DNA of 64,000 nt from Rahnella laticis (GTDB taxonomy: Bacteria > Pseudomonadota > Gammaproteobacteria > Enterobacterales > Enterobacteriaceae), in assembly GCF_015644585.1 (NCBI RefSeq), contig NZ_JADOBI010000015.1:1-64000 (forward strand), given 5' to 3'. Below the pieces are notes generated by a model. It did not search any database and was not told where the DNA came from. It saw only the letters and a program-made list of their open reading frames with translations. Shown here in pieces: positions 50,618 to 60,507 of the stretch. Made by a program: the position numbers and the translations under genes. Position 1 is the stretch's first letter. The number at the start of each line of letters is the position of its first letter.

Positions 50618-51707
50618 GATTCTGTTCCTGGCGTGTTCTGCTGATCACAAATGAACGTATTTGACTTAACTGTATCGGACTTAGAGAAAAAAGTTCTTCG
50701 GCACTGTGTTTGAATATATAAGGTGCTGAAAATATGTAAGATTCTGGGGCTAAATCCTTATCTTCAGGTGTCAGAATCAATGGATCAAAGGTTGGGTGCT
50801 GCTCTGCGAGATCACAAGGACCCGCAAGGCACACAACCGGAACATCCACTGCATCAGCGATATAAATATTGCCTGAATCAGAGGCGACATATAAATCCAT
50901 CAATGAAATAGCATGCGGAACTTCATGTAACTTTAGCTTACCGATCAAACTGATGATGTTTTCACTTGGTTCTGTTTTTGCCAGCAACTGAGCAAGGTAC
51001 TGCTGTTCATTTTCAGGGCCAAAAACATAAAAAGAGCAGGGTAAATCCGACAGGCATCCAAGGATGCGAATCCAGCTTTCTGTCGGAATTGTTTTTGCTT
51101 TATTGCCGGCAGAAATGCTGATGCCTATTTTTATCGGCTTACTTTCAGCCAGTTCAGCTACGATTTCATTGGGTATCCACAACGGATAGGTCGCATGTTT
51201 ATGATAGCTCTCTGCCGTTAAAGCCGGATCTGCCAGCTTCAGATAACTCTCCAGCGTGAAGTCTGTTTTCTGATGTAATCGAATAACATCCGCAGTCTGA
51301 TAGAAAATCCAGTGATACCACTTTCGAGTATAAGCGACCAGGAACGCTTTTTTACTGGCATTGCAAAATGCCGCATAGAAAGCATTAACGCTGTTGGGTT
51401 GCAGCAAATATACGTTGTCATAGCGGTTGAGCAGAGTAAAGGCGAGACGAATCTTACTGAAGAAGGTTTTTTTATGCTCTTCAATGAGATAGATATTCCC
51501 GATTGTCGAATCCCGCTCAGCCAGAGGTAAAACAGTTTTGCTGATCAGGACATCAGATTTTTTTAGATGCTTAAGCAGTGGCGTGATATTAACGAAATCG
51601 CCAATTTTAGCGGTTTGTATGACCAAATTTCGCCCTGTACGCTGGTGGAAAGGTTTCATCAGCATCTTGAACGGCCACAGCAGGATGAAAATAATCACGT
51701 AGCTCAT
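50604..51707 (-). CDS. Heptosyltransferase-like glycosyltransferase, GT family 9
   Basis: 367 residues. A hydrophobic N-terminus (SYVIIFILLWPFKML) precedes the GT9-like RNLVIQTAKIGDFVNITPLLKHL, and the donor-site region reads DLYVASDSGNIYIADAVDVPVVCLAGP, a divergent form of the usual VDSG...H motif: asparagine and isoleucine replace the typical L.H residues. Two bases after waaC and overlapping the GT8 gene. AT-rich. Acceptor and sugar cannot be stated. Confidence 0.8.
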   Translation of the reverse strand: MSYVIIFILLWPFKMLMKPFHQRTGRNLVIQTAKIGDFVNITPLLKHLKKSDVLISKTVLPLAERDSTIGNIYLIEEHKKTFFSKIRLAFTLLNRYDNVYLLQPNSVNAFYAAFCNASKKAFLVAYTRKWYHWIFYQTADVIRLHQKTDFTLESYLKLADPALTAESYHKHATYPLWIPNEIVAELAESKPIKIGISISAGNKAKTIPTESWIRILGCLSDLPCSFYVFGPENEQQYLAQLLAKTEPSENIISLIGKLKLHEVPHAISLMDLYVASDSGNIYIADAVDVPVVCLAGPCDLAEQHPTFDPLILTPEDKDLAPESYIFSAPYIFKHSAEELFSLSPIQLSQIRSFVISRTRQEQNHAQP

Positions 51708-51709
51708 GG

Positions 51710-52693
51710 TCAGTTCATTTCCTTTTCTGCAGAAAGAATATCATCCAGACGATCAAACACTTGTCCCGCCTTCAGATTTTCTAAAGAATTGCCATCTGCT
51801 TTCAGGACGAACTGATTCTTCCCATATCCCCCGATCAGCCCGGGATCTGTCGGGCCGTAAAGCGTGATATTTGGGCGATCCAGTGCGGCAGTCAAATGAC
51901 TCAGGCCAGTATCGACTGAAACGACAGCCTTTGCCCCTGCCAGCACTTCGGCCACATTTTGCAGGCTTAATTTTGGTAATACTTCAACGAAAGAGAAACC
52001 TTCTGCAAGTCGCAGCGCACGCTGATATTCGTGTTCCGCGCCCCACGGCAGTTTGATACGGATATTCTGCGTACTGAACAGGCCAATCAGTTCACGCCAG
52101 TGCTCTTCTGGCCAGTGTTTATCTGCGCGAGTGGTGGCGTGAAGGAAAACCAGATACTGGCCAGCATCTTCCGGTGGATGTGAAAGGAAGCGTGCGGCGA
52201 TGGCATAGTCGCCCTGAATCGCCGGCTTTTCATAGCCCAGACTTTTTGCAAAAAGCTCACGGGTGCGTTCTACAGCATGCTGTTTTTTATCGATCTCGTG
52301 ACGCTGATTGTAAAACCAGCTGGCAAAAGGCTCGCGGGCACTTTTGCAATCCTGACCGTGCTTTTCGCCTTTTGCGACACGGGTAATCAGTGCCGCGCTT
52401 TTGATCAGGCCTTGTGCGTCGATGACCGCATCGTAAGTCCGTGACTGCACTTCACGTTTGAAATCACAACGCTGCTGGCGGGTTTCAGAACCAAACCAGT
52501 TTTTGCGCCAGCGACGGATTGCTACCGGGATAACGCGATCTACCGCCGGATGCCAGCCGGGAATTTGCGTGAAACCTTCCTCCACGACCCAGTCAAACCG
52601 GATCCCGGGGATAGCCTGCATGGCATCCGTCAGTGCCGGGAGAGTATGCAGAACGTCACCCATTGACGATGTTTTGACGATGAGAACCCGCAT
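51710..52693 (-). CDS. waaC: Lipopolysaccharide heptosyltransferase I
   Basis: 327 residues. MRVLIVKTSSMGDVLHTLPALTDA at the start and VVSVDTGLSHLTAALDRPNITLYGPTDP as the GT9 donor motif, with the PVAIRRWRKNWF segment typical of WaaC. Adds the first heptose to Kdo2-lipid A. Overlaps the waaF stop by one base. Confidence 0.97.
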   Translation of the reverse strand: MRVLIVKTSSMGDVLHTLPALTDAMQAIPGIRFDWVVEEGFTQIPGWHPAVDRVIPVAIRRWRKNWFGSETRQQRCDFKREVQSRTYDAVIDAQGLIKSAALITRVAKGEKHGQDCKSAREPFASWFYNQRHEIDKKQHAVERTRELFAKSLGYEKPAIQGDYAIAARFLSHPPEDAGQYLVFLHATTRADKHWPEEHWRELIGLFSTQNIRIKLPWGAEHEYQRALRLAEGFSFVEVLPKLSLQNVAEVLAGAKAVVSVDTGLSHLTAALDRPNITLYGPTDPGLIGGYGKNQFVLKADGNSLENLKAGQVFDRLDDILSAEKEMN

Positions 52694-53742
52694 TACTGCT
52701 CCTTCCCTGAATTCAGTAACTGACTTAATTCCTGATAAACCTGTTCTGGCTGAATATCGATCAGACTCTGGTGGTAGCCTTCTTCGGCATCGCCTTTGCG
52801 GACTTTATGATAGCCGGTGATGAGGCGGATAACTTTGGCCTGATGGCTGAGCGGCGGAGTGAAATCCGGACTGCTTGGCCCGTACAGGGCAACCAGCGGT
52901 TTATCCAGCGCGGCCGCCACGTGCATTAGCCCTGAGTCATTGCTGACGACGGCCTGACAGGCGGCAATCATTACAACCGCCTGATCCAGCGACGTTTTAC
53001 CCGCCAGGTTCAGGCAGAAAGGCTGTGCGCTTTCCGTTAGTGACTGGCGGATTTGTTCTCCCGCCGGGTGGTCTTTCGCAGAACCAAAGAGCACCACCTG
53101 CTGGCCTTCGCCAATCAGTTTTTCGGCAAGAGCGGCATAATGATAGTGCGGCCAGCGCTTTGCCGGGCCAAATTCTGCTCCCGGACAAAAGCCCACAAGC
53201 GGCCTGTTATCGCTGATGCCAAAGGAGATTTTAACCGCCGCCACTTCCGCTTCTGACACCTGTAATTTTGGCCAGAGAATTGGCTGCGGCAGGTCGGCAG
53301 CGGTGCGGATTTGTTGCGCGTCGTAGCCGAGTGCAGCATAGCGCTGAACCATCAGAGGGAAGGCGGCTTTATCAAGAACACGCAGGTCATTGAGCAGACC
53401 ATAACGCATTTCGCCACGCCAGCCGGTACGCTGAGGAATGCGGGCAAAGAACGGAACCAGCGCTGATTTGAACGAGTTAGGCAGCACGAAGGCGCGCTGA
53501 TATTGTTCGCCACGAAGCGAAATGCCCAGACGGCGGCGCTCACCGAGTTCCAGAGCACCGTGGCCTAACGGCATCGGCAGAGCCTGACGCACTTCCGGCA
53601 TCCGGTCGAGTAAAGGACGGCACCATGCAGGTGCCATCACGTCGATTTGCGCTTGCGGATGCGCCGCTTTCAGCGTGCGGTAGAGACTTTGTGACATCAT
53701 CATGTCACCGACCCACGACGGCCCAATTACCAGTATTTTCAT
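52693..53742 (-). CDS. waaF: Lipopolysaccharide heptosyltransferase II
   Basis: 349 residues (E. coli 348). MKILVIGPSWVGDMMMSQSLYRTLK at the N-terminus, CPGAEFGPAKRWPHYHYAALAE in the middle and VVSNDSGLMHVAAALDKPLVALYGPSSP as donor motif. Adds heptose II to heptose I. Between hldD and waaC, the conserved order. Confidence 0.98.
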   Translation of the reverse strand: MKILVIGPSWVGDMMMSQSLYRTLKAAHPQAQIDVMAPAWCRPLLDRMPEVRQALPMPLGHGALELGERRRLGISLRGEQYQRAFVLPNSFKSALVPFFARIPQRTGWRGEMRYGLLNDLRVLDKAAFPLMVQRYAALGYDAQQIRTAADLPQPILWPKLQVSEAEVAAVKISFGISDNRPLVGFCPGAEFGPAKRWPHYHYAALAEKLIGEGQQVVLFGSAKDHPAGEQIRQSLTESAQPFCLNLAGKTSLDQAVVMIAACQAVVSNDSGLMHVAAALDKPLVALYGPSSPDFTPPLSHQAKVIRLITGYHKVRKGDAEEGYHQSLIDIQPEQVYQELSQLLNSGKEQ

Positions 53743-53771
53743 ACCGTTAATCCATTCCTCAATCAGCGGAC

Positions 53772-54704
53772 TTATACTGTGCGGTTAAGCCAGCTCATGT
53801 ATTCCGTTACGCCTTCAGCAACCGTTTTAAACGGTTTGTCGTAACCGGCGTTACGCAGCGCGGTCATATCGGCCTGAGTAAAGGACTGATAACGGCCTTT
53901 CAGTTTTTCCGGGAAAGGAATGTATTCGATATCGCCAGATTTGTGGTATGCAACGACGGCATCTGCAACGGCCTGGAACGATTCTGAACGGCCCGTCCCG
54001 CAGTTGAAAATACCGGAAACGCCGTTCTGCCAGAACCACAGGTTCACGGCGGCTACGTCACCCACGTAAATGAAATCGCGTTTGAACCCTTCGCTGCCTG
54101 AGAACAATTTCGGATTTTCACCGGCTTTGATCTGATTGTTCAGGTGGAACGCTACGCTGGCCATGCTGCCTTTATGGCCTTCACGCGGTCCGTAGACGTT
54201 GAAGTAACGGAAACCACAAATTTGTGAATCCGCATGAGGCAGGATCTCGCGAACATACTGGTCAAACAGGAACTTGGAGTAGCCGTAGACGTTCAGCGGT
54301 TGTTCATATTTACGGTCTTCTACAAAGCTGGTGCTCTGGCTGCCGTAAGTGGCGGCAGAAGAGGCGTAAAGGAAAGGAATGCTACGATCCAGGCAATAAT
54401 GCAGGATATCTTTGGAATACTGATAGTTGTTATCCATCATGTATTTGCCGTCCCACTCGGTGGTGGAAGAGCAGGCGCCTTCATGGAAGATGGCGTCGAT
54501 ATCACCCAGATCGTCGCCAGCAACGATGCTGGCAATGAAATCTTCTTTATCGCAGTAATCCGCGATATCCAGATCAACCAGATTGACGAATTTCGTGCCG
54601 TCTTTCAGGTTGTCTACCACCAAAATATCGCGGTATCCCATATCATTGAGCGATTTAATAATATTGCTGCCGATAAAACCAGCGCCGCCAGTGACGATTA
54701 TCAT
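53772..54704 (-). CDS. hldD: ADP-L-glycero-D-manno-heptose 6-epimerase
   Basis: 310 residues from [15 protein letters not shown], the E. coli length; the three-codon upstream extension is rejected since AAGGTGA precedes this ATG. SDR epimerase with TGGAGFIGS (NADP binding), the SSAATYG and YGYSK catalytic segments. It makes the ADP-heptose used by WaaC, WaaF and WaaQ. First gene of the waa operon, divergent from kbl across 242 bp. Confidence 0.98.
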   Translation of the reverse strand: MIIVTGGAGFIGSNIIKSLNDMGYRDILVVDNLKDGTKFVNLVDLDIADYCDKEDFIASIVAGDDLGDIDAIFHEGACSSTTEWDGKYMMDNNYQYSKDILHYCLDRSIPFLYASSAATYGSQSTSFVEDRKYEQPLNVYGYSKFLFDQYVREILPHADSQICGFRYFNVYGPREGHKGSMASVAFHLNNQIKAGENPKLFSGSEGFKRDFIYVGDVAAVNLWFWQNGVSGIFNCGTGRSESFQAVADAVVAYHKSGDIEYIPFPEKLKGRYQSFTQADMTALRNAGYDKPFKTVAEGVTEYMSWLNRTV

Positions 54705-54946
54705 GGGATTCACCTTTAATCTTTAGAAGAGCCACGCACCATGCGCAGCTTATACATTGGGTAATATCATAACACTTCATTATGAAGCTCACATTGGGAA
54801 GGTGTCCTATAACACGCATTCTTGTGTTTCAGGTGGTAAGGCGTGAACTATGCTGCAAAACGAAGATATTGTGAGCGGTTCCATCGTTATTTCGCAGTCA
54901 GGTTAGTAAGGTATTCCGTGAATGAGCCATTTCAGGAGAATACTGT

Positions 54947-56143
54947 ATGTCTGTTTCGTTTTATCGCCAGTTAGAAGATCAGCTTGACCAGGCGCGTGCC
55001 GAAGGGCTGTTTAAAGAAGAACGCATTCTGACCACGCCTCAGCAGTCCGAAGTATCCGTCGCGGGCGGCAAGCCGGTCATCAATTTTTGTGCGAATAACT
55101 ACCTCGGGCTGGCAAACCATCCGGAATTAATTCAGGCCGCAAAGGCGGGGCTCGACAGCCACGGTTTTGGCATGGCATCGGTACGTTTCATTTGCGGAAC
55201 GCAAGATACTCATAAAGAACTCGAACATCGCCTTGCAGATTTTCTCGGGATGGACGACGCCATTTTGTATTCCTCCTGCTTTGATGCCAACGGCGGATTA
55301 TTCGAAACACTGCTGACCGAAGAAGACGCTATTATTTCTGATGCACTGAATCACGCGTCAATTATTGATGGAGTTCGTCTTTGCAAAGCGAAACGTTACC
55401 GCTATGCCAATAATAATATGGCCGAACTTGAAGCGTGTCTGGAGCAGGCGAAAAAGGACGGCGCACGTCATATTCTCGTGGCGACAGACGGCGTGTTTTC
55501 GATGGATGGCGTCATTGCCAATCTGAAAGGCGTTTGCGATCTGGCGGAGCGTTTCGATGCGCTGGTCATGGTAGATGATTCCCATGCCGTTGGTTTTGTT
55601 GGCGCGGAAGGGCGCGGAACGCACGAATATTGCGACGTTATGGGCCGCGTGGATATCATCACCGGAACGCTCGGCAAAGCGCTGGGCGGCGCGTCCGGCG
55701 GATATACCGCCGCGCGTCAGGAAGTGATCGACTGGTTACGTCAGCGCTCCCGTCCTTATCTTTTCTCAAACTCTCTGGCTCCTTCGATTGTCTCCGCTTC
55801 CCTGAAAGTCCTGTCGATGCTGGAAGCCGGCAGCGAGCTGCGTGAAAAGCTGCTGAGCAATGCAAAACTCTTCCGTGAAAAAATGACCGCTGCCGGTTTC
55901 ACGCTGGCCGGGGCCGATCACGCCATTATTCCCGTGATGCTCGGCGAAGCGCGGCTGGCACAGGAATTTGCCGCGCTGCTTCAGCAGGAAGGTATCTACG
56001 TCACCGGCTTCTTCTATCCAGTGGTGCCACAAGGGCAGGCGCGTATCCGCACACAAATGTCTGCCGCGCACAGCACGGAACAAATCGAAAAGGCGATCAG
56101 CGCCTTCACCCAAATTGGCAAAAAACTTGGCGTGATCGCCTGA
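54947..56143 (+). CDS. kbl: Glycine C-acetyltransferase (2-amino-3-ketobutyrate CoA ligase)
   Basis: 398 residues (E. coli 398). PLP-dependent alpha-oxoamine synthase with the lysine site [15 protein letters not shown] near residue 240 and the [10 protein letters not shown]-terminal motif. It converts 2-amino-3-ketobutyrate plus CoA to glycine and acetyl-CoA. Operon with tdh, nine bases apart. Confidence 0.98.
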   Translation: MSVSFYRQLEDQLDQARAEGLFKEERILTTPQQSEVSVAGGKPVINFCANNYLGLANHPELIQAAKAGLDSHGFGMASVRFICGTQDTHKELEHRLADFLGMDDAILYSSCFDANGGLFETLLTEEDAIISDALNHASIIDGVRLCKAKRYRYANNNMAELEACLEQAKKDGARHILVATDGVFSMDGVIANLKGVCDLAERFDALVMVDDSHAVGFVGAEGRGTHEYCDVMGRVDIITGTLGKALGGASGGYTAARQEVIDWLRQRSRPYLFSNSLAPSIVSASLKVLSMLEAGSELREKLLSNAKLFREKMTAAGFTLAGADHAIIPVMLGEARLAQEFAALLQQEGIYVTGFFYPVVPQGQARIRTQMSAAHSTEQIEKAISAFTQIGKKLGVIA

Positions 56144-56152
56144 GGAGAGTCT

Positions 56153-57175
56153 GTGAAAGCCTTAGCAAAACTGAAACGTGAAGAAGGCATCTGGATGACC
56201 GATGCGCCGGTGCCGGAGCTGGGACATAACGATTTGCTGATCAAAATCCGTAAAACTGCCATCTGCGGTACGGATGTTCACATTTACAACTGGGATGCGT
56301 GGTCGCAAAAAACTATTCCGGTACCGATGGTGGTCGGGCATGAATATGTCGGCGAAGTCGTGGGGATTGGTCAGGAAGTGAAAGGTTTTAGCCTTGGCGA
56401 CCGGGTTTCAGGTGAAGGGCACATTACCTGTGGCCATTGCCGCAACTGCCGCGGTGGCCGCACGCATTTATGCCGAAATGCACAAGGTGTGGGCGTTAAC
56501 CGTCCAGGCGCTTTTGCGGAATATCTGGTTCTGCCTGCCTTTAATGCTTTTAAAATTCCGGACAATATTTCCGACGATCTGGCGGCTATTTTCGACCCTC
56601 TAGGCAACGCTGTGCATACCGCGTTATCGTTTGATCTGGTCGGGGAAGATGTCCTGATCAGCGGTGCAGGCCCGATTGGCATTATGGCTGCGGCGATTTG
56701 CAAACATGTGGGTGCCCGCCATGTGGTGATCACGGACATGAATGAATATCGTCTGGAGCTGGCCCGTAAAATGGGCGTAACCCGCGCGGTGAATGTCAGC
56801 CAGCAAAGTTTGCAGGACGTCATGGAAGAGCTTGGCATGACTGAAGGTTTTGACGTGGGACTCGAAATGTCCGGCGCTCCGGCGGCGTTTCGCAGCATGC
56901 TCAATGCTATGAATCACGGCGGGCGTATTGCGATGCTGGGTATTCCGTCAACCGAAATGGCTATCGACTGGAATCAGGTCATCTTCAAGGGGTTGTTCAT
57001 CAAAGGGATTTATGGCCGGGAAATGTTTGAAACCTGGTACAAAATGGCGGCGCTGATCCAGTCAGGTTTAGACCTGACACCGCTGATTACGCATCATTTC
57101 CCGATCGATGATTTCCAGAAGGGTTTCGATGCAATGCGGTCCGGCCACTCAGGAAAAGTGATTTTGGACTGGTAG
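56153..57175 (+). CDS. tdh: L-threonine 3-dehydrogenase
   Basis: 340 residues, starting at GTG as the conserved [16 protein letters not shown]-terminus shows; preceded by GAGGAGAG. Zinc medium-chain dehydrogenase with GHEYVGEV (catalytic zinc), the four-cysteine structural zinc loop [15 protein letters not shown] and the GAGPIG NAD site. It oxidises threonine to 2-amino-3-ketobutyrate, which Kbl then cleaves. Confidence 0.98.
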   Translation: MKALAKLKREEGIWMTDAPVPELGHNDLLIKIRKTAICGTDVHIYNWDAWSQKTIPVPMVVGHEYVGEVVGIGQEVKGFSLGDRVSGEGHITCGHCRNCRGGRTHLCRNAQGVGVNRPGAFAEYLVLPAFNAFKIPDNISDDLAAIFDPLGNAVHTALSFDLVGEDVLISGAGPIGIMAAAICKHVGARHVVITDMNEYRLELARKMGVTRAVNVSQQSLQDVMEELGMTEGFDVGLEMSGAPAAFRSMLNAMNHGGRIAMLGIPSTEMAIDWNQVIFKGLFIKGIYGREMFETWYKMAALIQSGLDLTPLITHHFPIDDFQKGFDAMRSGHSGKVILDW

Positions 57176-57199
57176 TGCTGACGCCATTCAAAACAAATC

Positions 57200-57225
57200 A
57201 GGCCCGTGATATTCACGGGCCTTTT
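57200..57225 (+). terminator. Rho-independent terminator after tdh
   Basis: 10-bp perfect stem (57200-57209 with 57213-57222), TAT loop, TTTT tail. It separates tdh from the convergent gene that ends at 57234. Confidence 0.88.
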
Positions 57226-57233
57226 CTGAGCGA

Positions 57234-58163
57234 TTACACTGCCGGGTCGGCGGCCTGCTTCTCTGCATCTGTCAGATAGCGGACTTTACGTGTGTAATCC
57301 TGTCCTTTAAATAACAGTTTGTTAGCCGGTGACTCGAGGTATTTTTGCCATTCGGATAACGGAAATCCTCCATGAGCACCAATCACTTCTTTAGGAATAA
57401 CTGACGGCGTTCCGCCAATTTTCTTTGAAACCGGCCAGTTCATCCAGTCACCAAGATTGACGCTTTTGATATCGAGAGTATCAAGCATGGCGGCTAGTGG
57501 CAGCTGATCTGTCGGTGGCTGGTTATCCGGCAGAATGTTCCAGGTATCTCTGAAAAACATAATCCACAGCGGAGATAAGCGTTCCCAGGTTTTACGTGTT
57601 GCCGCTAAAAATGCCCCGTTAACATGGTCGACAATATAGGGGCGAACGCTATTTTTATAATAGGCCGGGATGGTTTCCGGGTCGCAACCATCAAGTTTCG
57701 CAATCATTTTCCCCTGACGGAAACTGGAGTAGATATGATTATCCTGTAGCTGAATTTCCGGCATTTTAAGCAGATTAAGATCGGAGTCGATCATCAAAAT
57801 ACCGTCGGTTCTGGCCTGCAAAGGTGCCATAAGTTTAATCAGTCGGCTGAGATAGATTTGCTTGTAGCGATAATCACCAGGCTTCGTCTCCGTATTTAGC
57901 GTCACAATACGAACTTTAGCAGGCAGCGGTCGGAACTGACTGGCGTCCTGATCGGTCACAATCACGATTTCCACTAATTCGGTGGCAAATCTGTCGGCAA
58001 ATTCTGCACACAGGCAGGCTTCTTCAATATAGTCAGCACCCGCCGACGGGATCACAACAGATGTCACCGTATACTCAGGCATTCCAGCTGTCACGGTTTC
58101 TGCATAAGGCAGGTTATGACGTGAAAGAATATGGCGATATTTTGAGTTTAGAAATTTGAACAT
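57234..58163 (-). CDS. Putative glycosyltransferase of unknown specificity
   Basis: 309 residues, not confidently recognised. The early segment YTVTSVVIPSAGADYIEEACLCAEFADR, the LIKLMAPLQARTDGILMIDSDLNLLKMP stretch (a DxD-like DSDLN near residue 127) and the later HVNGAFLAATRKTWERL resemble a GT-A glycosyltransferase. There is no signal peptide or membrane segment. It follows the GT4 gene by two bases on the same strand, so the two form a pair, and lies between tdh and yibQ. The GT assignment is inference from the DxD and the context. Confidence 0.6.
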   Translation of the reverse strand: MFKFLNSKYRHILSRHNLPYAETVTAGMPEYTVTSVVIPSAGADYIEEACLCAEFADRFATELVEIVIVTDQDASQFRPLPAKVRIVTLNTETKPGDYRYKQIYLSRLIKLMAPLQARTDGILMIDSDLNLLKMPEIQLQDNHIYSSFRQGKMIAKLDGCDPETIPAYYKNSVRPYIVDHVNGAFLAATRKTWERLSPLWIMFFRDTWNILPDNQPPTDQLPLAAMLDTLDIKSVNLGDWMNWPVSKKIGGTPSVIPKEVIGAHGGFPLSEWQKYLESPANKLLFKGQDYTRKVRYLTDAEKQAADPAV

Positions 58164-58165
58164 TT

Positions 58166-59389
58166 TCAGCCTTGTTGCTTATTTACGCTGCTTAAAACGG
58201 TTTCAACACCTGAGACATATTTTTCAATAGCAAACCTTTCACGAACCACAGAGTTTGCCTGTAGCGCAATTTCATTTCTCAGGTGTTCGTTCAGATACAG
58301 GGTTTTCATATGGTTGAAGAGCATCTCAATATCGCCATATTCGAAGAGCATGCCCGTTTCTGTATTTTTGACGAGTTCAGCAGTACCGGTGACATTTGAG
58401 CCAATAACCGGTGTTTTAAGTAACATCGATTCTAAAACGACCCGCGGCAAACCTTCGCTTTTAGAACCTAAAATAAAGGTATCGAAAGCTGCCAGATATT
58501 CCAGTGCATTGTGCTGAAAACCGGTAAAGACGACTTTATCCAGAATGTTCAGGGTTGATGCCTGTTGGATCAGCTTACGAAGATTAGGGCCTTCGCCGAC
58601 AAAAACCATCTTCCATTTTGCTTCAGGGAACGTGCGGTTAAATTTATCCAGTGCCAGCAAAGTAAACTGATGCGCTTTACGGTTGATCAGTGAGCCGATG
58701 CTGCCAAAGATGAAGGTTTCTTCGGTTGTCCCGAGCGTCTCACGGATATTTTTCCCATCTGGCAAAGGCTGGTTGATATCTATCCCATTGAAGACGGTGA
58801 AGCATAATTCCTTACGAACGCCGCGTCTTAGCAGTTGTTCCTGCACACCCTGAGAAACCGAAATTATACTGTGGCAGAATTTGTTCACGATACGTACAAC
58901 ATCCCGGCTAAGAACAGGCTCAATGCGACAATGTTGGACAATCTGTGTCGGTAAACCGTCAGTAGAATAATAGCCTTCCACATTAGAGCTCGGCTGATTA
59001 TTCATATATAAAATATCAAACTGGCCGAGTTCAAGCAGGGAGTGGATTTTGCGAATATTAGGGTTAATTCGCCAAATTTTGTCGACAGCGTAAATGGCTT
59101 TTTGACGTAAATTGCTACTGAAGAAAAACAGCGTTCTTAAAACTTCTTTGCTGATTTTTGCCCAGGTCGGCTGCTTTGCCTGAGGAATAAAAAACACCGG
59201 TACATTCAATGAGTTTAATATCTGACCGATGGTTTCTCCGTTGTCACGGGCGTAATCGTTGTAGAAGCAGCAACTGATTTCGAATTTATCGCGATCGATT
59301 CTTTTCAGCAGTTCTAACATGCTGTTAGTTCCGCCTCCCCATTCTTTGCCGCTATCCAGCAGCAGAATTTTAAATCGATCTTGCCCCAT
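58166..59389 (-). CDS. Glycosyltransferase family 4 protein
   Basis: 407 residues of GT-B type. N-terminal ILLLDSGKEWGGGTNSMLELLKRI (acceptor-domain glycine loop), then FGSIGSLINRKAHQFTLLA, FVGEGPNLRKLIQQA and the donor motif GSKSEGLPRVVLESMLLKTPVIGS, the ExxxxxxxE pattern of GT4. Probably adds a sugar to LPS or another surface glycan. AT-richer than its neighbours and absent from the E. coli locus, consistent with acquisition. Acceptor unknown. Confidence 0.85.
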   Translation of the reverse strand: MGQDRFKILLLDSGKEWGGGTNSMLELLKRIDRDKFEISCCFYNDYARDNGETIGQILNSLNVPVFFIPQAKQPTWAKISKEVLRTLFFFSSNLRQKAIYAVDKIWRINPNIRKIHSLLELGQFDILYMNNQPSSNVEGYYSTDGLPTQIVQHCRIEPVLSRDVVRIVNKFCHSIISVSQGVQEQLLRRGVRKELCFTVFNGIDINQPLPDGKNIRETLGTTEETFIFGSIGSLINRKAHQFTLLALDKFNRTFPEAKWKMVFVGEGPNLRKLIQQASTLNILDKVVFTGFQHNALEYLAAFDTFILGSKSEGLPRVVLESMLLKTPVIGSNVTGTAELVKNTETGMLFEYGDIEMLFNHMKTLYLNEHLRNEIALQANSVVRERFAIEKYVSGVETVLSSVNKQQG

Positions 59390-59572
59390 CGGTTAGTGCT
59401 CCTGCTCAGTCTGAATAAGATAATTAGCAGCCTCCATTATAGGAGGCAAACTCTATAAGCTCTACCTCTTTGATATGTTCATTAAAATCTTTATATTCAA
59501 TATATTGAATGAATTTTTAAGAACTATCCATCGGGCTTATAGTTGTAATCTGAAGGCTAATCTGGCGAACGC

Positions 59573-60505
59573 CTATTTTTTGATGAGTCCGACCCAAACC
59601 CCATATTGCCGTTCTGCGAACTGAATGGCTGGAAGCGATTGCAGGCTTTCTCCCACGACGGTAAACAAGCTGCCGGCATAAACTGGCGGTACAGGATGTT
59701 TGGTCCGGCACTGGCTGATGCCTTTGCGTGATGGTTTGGCAGGCGGGATATTTACCGGTTTGCCGGAAGGTGCGCTGCGCTGGGCTTCATCCAACAAATC
59801 ACTTGGGCGCACCAGCACAATATCTGACGGTAAATTTGGCAGCATTTGTTGCAGCACTTTTACCGTCGTCGGGTGCGGGTGGCCGATGGCGATCGCATAA
59901 CCATTTTTGCGGGCTAACTGAATTGCGCGCTCGAACTGGCGGCGGATTTCGGCTTCATTCTGCACATCATCTAAAAAGACATTGCGCTTGATGACTTTCA
60001 CTCGGGTGCCCTGAGCGGCTTTGACCGACTGAGTATTGCCGATCGTCATGCTGTCGAGGAAGAAGAGGTTATGGGCGTTCATGGCCTGCATGACGTTTTC
60101 CATGCCAGACAGGCTGGAGGTCATGGCGCTGCCCATATGGTTATTGATGCCGATGGCGTAAGGGATATTACTGATAGCCTGATCGACAATGCGCTTCACT
60201 TCAGCTGCACTCATGGACGGCGTCAGCGTATTTTTTTCCAGCGGTTGCTTACTCAGCGGCGCCATCGGCAGGTGGATCAGGATTTCACGTCCCTGCTGAT
60301 GGGCCTTGTTCATCATCATCTGCGAATCTGGCGCATTGGGGAAAATCGCTACGGATACCGCTTTTGGCATCTGAAGTACCTGGTTTTCCTCATGCTGGCG
60401 ATAACCAAAGTCATCTATCAGGATGGATAACTTCGCTGCCTGAACCTGACAAACGAATAACGCAGTACCACAAAGGGCAGCTAAAACGGACTTTTTATAT
60501 CGCAA
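59573..60505 (-). CDS. yibQ: Divergent polysaccharide deacetylase family protein YibQ
   Basis: 310 residues from a TTG at 60505 with GGGAAG six bases before it; a GTG at 60523 (316 residues) is the alternative. It starts with a signal peptide (RYKKSVLAALCGTALFVCQVQA), then the DUF610 catalytic fold: LSILIDDFGYR, LIHLPMAPLSKQPLEKNTL, GINNHMGSAMTS, FFLDSMT and AIGHPHPTTV. The Asp, His and Asp/His ligands typical of NodB-like deacetylases are visible. Periplasmic, probably cell-wall related. Overlaps or abuts envC, as in E. coli. Confidence 0.92.
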   Translation of the reverse strand: MRYKKSVLAALCGTALFVCQVQAAKLSILIDDFGYRQHEENQVLQMPKAVSVAIFPNAPDSQMMMNKAHQQGREILIHLPMAPLSKQPLEKNTLTPSMSAAEVKRIVDQAISNIPYAIGINNHMGSAMTSSLSGMENVMQAMNAHNLFFLDSMTIGNTQSVKAAQGTRVKVIKRNVFLDDVQNEAEIRRQFERAIQLARKNGYAIAIGHPHPTTVKVLQQMLPNLPSDIVLVRPSDLLDEAQRSAPSGKPVNIPPAKPSRKGISQCRTKHPVPPVYAGSLFTVVGESLQSLPAIQFAERQYGVWVGLIKK

Positions 60506-60507
60506 TG

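Noticed and set aside
52540-52547. GGCGGTAG (ops/RfaH element) on the minus strand within waaC
   Set aside because: It encodes the conserved Pro-Ala-Val-Asp stretch of WaaC and lies far from any operon promoter. An 8-mer is expected about twice by chance in 64 kb of both strands.
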